A DNA stretch of 64,000 bases from Limiplasma sp034927815 (GTDB taxonomy: Bacteria > Bacillota > Clostridia > Christensenellales > Aristaeellaceae). Of this stretch, positions 59,746 through 64,000 are shown piece by piece; the stretch's first letter is position 1; each line of letters starts with the position of its first letter. The notes beneath the pieces were generated by a model that searched no databases, had not been told where the DNA came from, and saw only the letters and a list, made by a program, of their open reading frames with translations. The stretch lies in NCBI GenBank assembly GCA_034927815.1, contig JAYFPK010000008.1, positions 343,775-407,774 of the forward strand, in the 5' to 3' direction. The position numbers and the translations under genes are program-made.

Positions 59746-60684
59746 CTAGAGCAAGTTCTTTTTCTTGAAAAACAGAAGGCACACCAGCACCGTGACCAAG
59801 GAAAGGACGAAGACAAAGGGATAGCCCATCTGCCAGTCCAATTCGGGCATATAGGTGAAGTTCATGCCGTACCAGCCCACGATCAGCGTGAGGGGCAAAA
59901 AGACGCTGGTAATCACCGTAAAGATCTTCATGATCCGGTTTTGGGCATAATCCAGGGCGGCCTGGTGGGCGGCCCGAAGCTCGTTGAGCTCCGCCAGCAG
60001 GCGCTGCACGGTGCCCATCAGCCTGCCGGCCTTGGCGGAAAACAGCGCAAAGTAGTGGAGGGTGCCCTCGGCGAAGATATCGTTTTCGTTTTCCTGGAGC
60101 TCCTCTCCCACGTCGATGAGCTGCTCATAGTAGTCCTGCAGCAGGAGCAAGCGCCGCTTGTGGGTAAAGATACTCTCCTGGAACCGGTGCGGGGTTTTTC
60201 CCTGGGCAAAGAGGGATTCCTCCAGGGCGCTGATTTCAAGCTCCCACTGGGCCAAGGTCTGGGCGTCCTTGGAGATGGAGTTCTCCAGCAGCGCGTACAG
60301 GAGCTTTTCCAGGGTGGCGGTTTCAGGCCGGAGGCGGAGCAAGGCTTGCTCAAAGACGGCCTTGGAGCTTTTGTCCAAATCCCGCAGAGAAACCCATAAA
60401 AGCAGGTTTGGCTGAAGAAAGAAGGCCAGGCGGTCGCTGGCTTCGTACACCCGGGCCGGGTTGACGAAGGTGACGATGCCGAAGGTGAAGCTTTCATACA
60501 CATCCACGGTGTTGCGGTATTTGTCCTGGTCGCCCAGGCATTCCGCCACCACATGGCCGGGATAGCCCAAATGGGCCGCGACAGCGGCCAGCTCCTCCCC
60601 GGTGAGGTACCCGACGCAGAGCTGCTGGGGGGAGACATCCTGGAGGGGAATTTCCCGCAGGGCAGGGCTCAAGGTATAAAACAT
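59746..60684 (-). CDS. corA: CorA family divalent cation transporter
   Basis: 312 residues. A cytoplasmic funnel domain of about 245 residues, then two helices with the pore signature YGMNF between them and a basic C-terminus KKKNLL. CorA carries Mg2+ (or Co2+/Ni2+) as a pentamer. The stretch between the helices, TYMPELDWQMGYPF, carries the acidic loop. The ATG has AGGAGA upstream. Confidence 0.94.
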   Translation of the reverse strand: MFYTLSPALREIPLQDVSPQQLCVGYLTGEELAAVAAHLGYPGHVVAECLGDQDKYRNTVDVYESFTFGIVTFVNPARVYEASDRLAFFLQPNLLLWVSLRDLDKSSKAVFEQALLRLRPETATLEKLLYALLENSISKDAQTLAQWELEISALEESLFAQGKTPHRFQESIFTHKRRLLLLQDYYEQLIDVGEELQENENDIFAEGTLHYFALFSAKAGRLMGTVQRLLAELNELRAAHQAALDYAQNRIMKIFTVITSVFLPLTLIVGWYGMNFTYMPELDWQMGYPFVFVLSLVTVLVCLLFFKKKNLL

Positions 60685-60807
60685 GGCAAATTCTCCTATG
60701 GTACAGGCTGTGTTTGTTCCATTGTAGCCCTCGCCCGGGGGAACGTCAAGCGGCGTTTGCCGCGAGTATTCCCAGCGGGATTTGCATACAATAGAGCCGG
60801 ACGCGCT

Positions 60808-60836
60808 TTGACACCTGGGCTAAAGTGCGATACAAT
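60808..60836 (+). promoter_or_regulatory. Sigma-A promoter of murB-rapZ
   Basis: TTGACA (60808-60813), 17-bp spacer, TACAAT (60831-60836), 49 bp before murB. Confidence 0.75.
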
Positions 60837-60885
60837 AACCGTTGTCAAAGGCTGGCGCCAGGCGGACATCAGGGGGAGGTCGGCG

Positions 60886-61839
60886 ATGGTCAGGGAGGAC
60901 TGGATAGAGGAACTCCAAGGCATCGTGGGGAAGAAGGAACTGTTGCGGGGCGCGCCCATGAGCCGCTATACCACCTTGCGGCTGGGCGGGCCTGCGGAAC
61001 TGCTTTGCGAAATCAACTCCGGGGAAACCCTCTCCCGGGTCTTGGCCTGGGCCAAAAGCCATGAGGTTCCGGTCACGGTCATCGGAAACGGCAGCAATTT
61101 GCTGGTGAAGGATGGCGGCATCCGGGGGCTGGTGGTGCACATCGGCGAGGGCCTTGGCAAGATTTCCAAGCCTGTGCCCCTGCCGGACGGGCGCTTTGCC
61201 TTGACCGCCCAAGGGGGAGCCCTGCTATGCGCCCTGGCCCAGGCGGCCGCGTCCCATAGCCTGACGGGCCTGGAATTTGCCGCGGGCATTCCCGGCACGG
61301 TGGGCGGAGCGGTGTACATGAACGCGGGCGCCTACGGCGGGGAAATGAAGGACGTGGTGTCCAGCGTCACCGCCTATGATTTTTCCGGCAACCCCCGGGC
61401 GTTTTCGGCGGAGGACCTGGCCTTGGGCTACCGCCAAAGCCGGTTTTCCACAGGGGAACCGGCGGTGATCACCAGCGTTACCGTGACCCTTTCCTTAGGC
61501 GAGGAGGAGACCATCCGTACCGCCATGCGGGAGTTCAACGCCCGGCGCAAGGAGAAGCAGCCTTTGCACCAGCCCAGCTGCGGCAGCACCTTCAAGCGAC
61601 CCCCGGACCAGTTTGCCGGTCCCTTGATCGAGCAATGCGGGCTGAAGGGTTGCCGCATCGGCGGAGCCAGCGTCAGCGAGCTGCATGCGGGGTTTTTGGT
61701 CAACGACCAGGAGGGCACCGCCGAGGACTTTTTGGCCCTGATCTCCCGCGTGCAGCGGGAGGTGCTGGAAAAAACCGGGGTGCAGCTCCATCCGGAGGTG
61801 CGGATTCTGGGGGAAGACGCCCCCGCCCAGGAAGTTTAG
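60886..61839 (+). CDS. murB: UDP-N-acetylenolpyruvoylglucosamine reductase
   Basis: 317 residues. Flavin-binding motifs include TVIGNGSNLLVKDGGI and GLEFAAGIPGTVGGAVYMNAGAYGGEM. The catalytic Ser is in PSCGSTFKRP, as in the type II enzymes of Firmicutes. It makes UDP-MurNAc for peptidoglycan. The ATG at 60886 is preceded by GGGGGAGG. First gene of an operon with rapZ. Confidence 0.97.
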   Translation: MVREDWIEELQGIVGKKELLRGAPMSRYTTLRLGGPAELLCEINSGETLSRVLAWAKSHEVPVTVIGNGSNLLVKDGGIRGLVVHIGEGLGKISKPVPLPDGRFALTAQGGALLCALAQAAASHSLTGLEFAAGIPGTVGGAVYMNAGAYGGEMKDVVSSVTAYDFSGNPRAFSAEDLALGYRQSRFSTGEPAVITSVTVTLSLGEEETIRTAMREFNARRKEKQPLHQPSCGSTFKRPPDQFAGPLIEQCGLKGCRIGGASVSELHAGFLVNDQEGTAEDFLALISRVQREVLEKTGVQLHPEVRILGEDAPAQEV

Positions 61840-61882
61840 CAAAATGAAGAGGGAACCGACCACAAAAGAAGGAGGCAATACT

Positions 61883-62794
61883 GTGCACTTTCTGATTCTC
61901 ACGGGTCTCAGCGGGGCGGGAAAAACGCTGGCGATCCGGTACCTGGAGGACCTTGGGGCCCTGTGCGTGGACAATTTGCCGCCCATGATGCTGGTTCCCT
62001 TTATGGAGGCCTGCCAGACCACCAACTTGCACGCGCCCATGGTGGCCATCGCCGCGGACGTGCGCTCCGGCGAATTTTTTGACGCCATGGCCGTGGTAAA
62101 GATGATCGACGAGGCCCGTTCGGTGGGCTTTCACATCGACACCCTCTTTGTGGAGGCCAGCGAGGATGTGCTGGTGAACCGCTACAAGGAGAGCCGCCGG
62201 GACCACCCCCTGGCCGGGGAAGGAATCTCCCTGGAGGCGGCCATCCGGGATGAGCGCAACCGGCTGGAACCCCTCAGGGAGACGGCCAATCACCTCATCA
62301 ACACATCCACCTTAAAGCCCAGGGCGTTGCAGAAGCTCCTCAGCGAAATCGTTACCCACGCGGACGACAAGTCTCCCCTTCGGGTGGAAATCCTCAGCTT
62401 TGGCTTCAAGCGGGGCATTCCCAGGGAAGGGGACCTGGTGTTTGACGTCCGGTTTCTGCCCAATCCGTTTTATATCGCCGAAATGGGCAGCCACACGGGG
62501 CTGGACGCGGACGTGCAGGAGTTCGTCCTGGGCCATCCGGTGACCCAGGAATTCCTTGCAAAATGCATCGATATGCTGGAATTTTTGCTGCCCCATTATA
62601 TCGAGGAGGGAAAGCACCGGCTGGTCATCGCCGTGGGCTGCACGGGGGGCGCGCACCGGAGCGTGGCGATTTCGGAGTACATTTACGCGGAGCTGCAGCG
62701 CATGGGCCACCGGGTCACCATCCACCACCGGGACTTGGCCCTGGAGCAGGCCCATTGGGCCACCAAAAGCGACTACCAGAAGGGCGAGCCTTGA
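61883..62794 (+). CDS. rapZ: RapZ (YvcJ) nucleotide-binding protein
   Basis: 303 residues. Walker A TGLSGAGKT near the N-terminus, CVDNLPP and RRDHPL in the middle, and the C-terminal IGCTGGxHRSV-type motif (VGCTGGAHRSVAISE). In Escherichia coli RapZ controls GlmS mRNA; the Bacillus homologue binds GTP. GTG start with AAGGAGGC upstream. The yvcK and whiA genes that usually follow in Firmicutes are not here. Confidence 0.96.
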   Translation: MHFLILTGLSGAGKTLAIRYLEDLGALCVDNLPPMMLVPFMEACQTTNLHAPMVAIAADVRSGEFFDAMAVVKMIDEARSVGFHIDTLFVEASEDVLVNRYKESRRDHPLAGEGISLEAAIRDERNRLEPLRETANHLINTSTLKPRALQKLLSEIVTHADDKSPLRVEILSFGFKRGIPREGDLVFDVRFLPNPFYIAEMGSHTGLDADVQEFVLGHPVTQEFLAKCIDMLEFLLPHYIEEGKHRLVIAVGCTGGAHRSVAISEYIYAELQRMGHRVTIHHRDLALEQAHWATKSDYQKGEP

Positions 62795-62828
62795 ACAGAA
62801 AAAAGCAAAATACGCCAGCGCCTTGCAA

Positions 62829-62866
62829 GAGAATCGATTCCTCCACAGGAACGATTCTCCTTCTTT
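62829..62866 (+). terminator. Terminator of murB-rapZ
   Basis: GAGAATCG (62829-62836) pairs with CGATTCTC (62852-62859), with one bulged A and an inner TTCCT/AGGAA stem, loop CCAC, then CTTCTTTTT. Confidence 0.85.
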
Positions 62867-63152
62867 TTGGAGAGAAGGGAAAGATTTTTCATTATGACGG
62901 ACGGCTGCATAAATGTGAATGATTCGACAAAATGAAAATGATAGCTGCCTTGGCTTTTCGCCAAACCGTGTCGGAAAATTGGTGAGGCTTTATTGCGATC
63001 GTTGCAGAATCATGTCGCAAAACCAAAATAATGTACTTTTAGTCACGAATAGTACCCAGGGTTTGCTTTCTATGCTATAATGCTGAAAAAGGTGACAACT
63101 GAAACTTTTTTTTGGAGATTTGTAACCCACACAAGGACAGGAGGATGAATTC
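62867..63152 (+). promoter_or_regulatory. spo0A control region with Spo0A boxes
   Basis: A perfect Spo0A box, TTTGTCGAA, lies on the minus strand at 62931-62923. Weaker forms TGTCGGAAA (62969-62977) and TGTCGCAA (63013-63020) follow. A sigma-H-like pair, TGAGGCTTT (62983-62991) and AGAAT (63006-63010) 14 bp apart, lies among them. An extended -10 TGCTATAAT (63074-63082) with no good -35 may serve sigma A. The remaining sequence is AT-rich leader. Confidence 0.6.
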
Positions 63153-63932
63153 ATGCATGACGTAAGGCTGTTGGTCGTGGACAATCACGCAGAGCTCAGG
63201 CGCGTAATGGTAGAATTTTTACAAAAGCAGGAAGGCATCGCATCTGTGCGGGAGGCCGAGAATGGGGCGGAAGCGCTCAACATTCTGGCCAATGAACCGG
63301 TGGACGTGATGGTGACGGATCTCATCATGCCGCTGATGGACGGATATACTCTTTTGGAAGAGATGCGAAAGCTGCCCCTGGACCCCACCCCCAAAACCAT
63401 CGCAGTCACCGCGCTGGGCCGGGATGATTTTGTAATGCGCGCCATTGAACGGGGTGTGATGTACTATATGGTCAAGCCGTTTGACATGAAGCATTTGCTC
63501 CGGCACATCCATGAGGTGATGGGCATCAGCAGCCAGGAGGCGCAGCCCCTTCTGCGTCCCAGCCTGACGGCGCGGCATACCCAAAGCCTGGACGAGCGCT
63601 TGAGCAGCCTGTTCCTGACCATTGGGATTCCGGCGCACATCAAGGGCTACAGCTTTCTGCGGGAGGCCGTGAAGATGGTGATCGAGCAGCCCGACATCAT
63701 CAACCGGATCACCAAGGAGCTGTACCCCGGTATCGGAAAGCGCTTTGACACCACGGCCAGCAAGGTGGAGCGGGCCATCCGCCACGCCATTGAAGTGGCC
63801 TGGAGCCGGGGCCGGATCGAAACCCTGAACAGGGCGTTTGGATGTAAAGTATGCACCAAGGAGGACAAACCCACCAACGGCGAGTTCATTGCCATGATCG
63901 CTGACAAGCTGAGCATGGAGAGGACAGCCTAA
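63153..63932 (+). CDS. spo0A: Sporulation master regulator Spo0A
   Basis: 259 residues. The receiver domain has Asp56 as phosphorylation site (VTDLIMPLMDG), Thr86 and Lys108. The C-terminal effector ends with the highly conserved SKVERAIRHAIEVAWSRG helix region that reads the TGTCGAA box. Residues 10-12 are D-N-H, where Bacillus subtilis has D-D-N. GGACAGGAGG precedes the ATG. It is monocistronic in this window, and its usual partner spoIVB is 45 kb away. Switches on sporulation genes and represses vegetative ones when phosphorylated. Confidence 0.97.
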   Translation: MHDVRLLVVDNHAELRRVMVEFLQKQEGIASVREAENGAEALNILANEPVDVMVTDLIMPLMDGYTLLEEMRKLPLDPTPKTIAVTALGRDDFVMRAIERGVMYYMVKPFDMKHLLRHIHEVMGISSQEAQPLLRPSLTARHTQSLDERLSSLFLTIGIPAHIKGYSFLREAVKMVIEQPDIINRITKELYPGIGKRFDTTASKVERAIRHAIEVAWSRGRIETLNRAFGCKVCTKEDKPTNGEFIAMIADKLSMERTA

Positions 63933-64000
63933 GGGAACGAGCAGGTCCTCGGCGCGGGGGGGCGGGACTGACGCCGTGGGCACGGGCTCAATGGCCGGCA

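Noticed and set aside
1..64000. tRNA, rRNA or CRISPR array
   Set aside because: No TYC-arm-like sequence with matching acceptor stem, no rRNA-like stretch, and no regularly spaced repeats were found by eye. A dedicated scan could still reveal a missed tRNA.

Overview
The window looks like chromosome from an anaerobic, spore-forming Firmicute (class Clostridia). The evidence is a set of sporulation genes (spoIVB, the spoIIAA-spoIIAB-sigF operon, spo0A), a single-chain pyruvate:ferredoxin oxidoreductase, strong Shine-Dalgarno sequences, and near-consensus sigma-A promoters. Base composition is high in G+C, many genes overlap by an ATGA, and TTG starts are frequent. No rRNA, tRNA, CRISPR array, phage block or transposase gene was seen, so this is mostly core chromosome with a few repeat-rich intergenic islands. 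The species cannot be fixed from the sequence alone.

Layout. 0-2.9 kb: the start of a sugar-type substrate-binding protein, ulaG (ascorbate-6-phosphate lactonase) and a zinc-ribbon membrane protein. 2.9-11.5 kb: a four-gene glycan or cell-surface operon on the minus strand (large polytopic protein, DUF354 protein, GT2 glycosyltransferase, DUF6020-like protein). It diverges from an N-acetyl sugar amidotransferase and a flippase-like protein. 11.5-16.1 kb: acyl-ACP thioesterase, a small IS200/IS605-like remnant, pfkA, an AraC regulator, and a MarR-DegV operon with a clear autoregulatory operator. 16.4-21.4 kb: spoIVB, a two-component system, and an exported phosphodiester glycosidase. 21.5-31 kb: two MacB/FtsX-type exporter loci facing away from a secreted chagasin-type protease inhibitor. 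They share a pair of related secreted adaptor proteins, and the second ends in a TetR regulator.

31-36.3 kb: an M1 aminopeptidase, a GT2-GtrA fusion, a second phosphodiester glycosidase, GNAT, DUF896 and DUF1292 proteins. 36.3-37.5 kb: 1.2 kb without a convincing gene, holding a candidate structured RNA and two dispersed repeats. 37.5-43.3 kb: a Crp/Fnr regulator diverging from a DMT transporter, a small secreted protein, and three tandem M42 aminopeptidases. 43.4-50.3 kb: a proline/tyrosine-rich membrane protein, the sigma-F operon, and PFOR. 50.5-56.6 kb: a DUF4342 protein, ftsH, a PHP phosphoesterase, a VanW protein and a TtcA-like enzyme. 56.6-59 kb: a hairpin cluster and further repeat copies around a serine hydrolase and a HAD phosphatase. 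59-64 kb: a metallophosphatase, corA, murB, rapZ and spo0A.

Main points of interest: a Spo0A whose acidic pocket reads D10-N11-H12; Spo0A-box-like sites at the spo0A, spoIIA and PFOR promoters; dispersed non-coding repeats at 36.7-37.2 kb that recur at 56.8 and 58.8 kb; a candidate 6S-like RNA; a Cys-cluster insertion in DUF1292; and the paired exporters with unusual secreted adaptors. Functional calls rest on motif recognition by eye. No database search was run.
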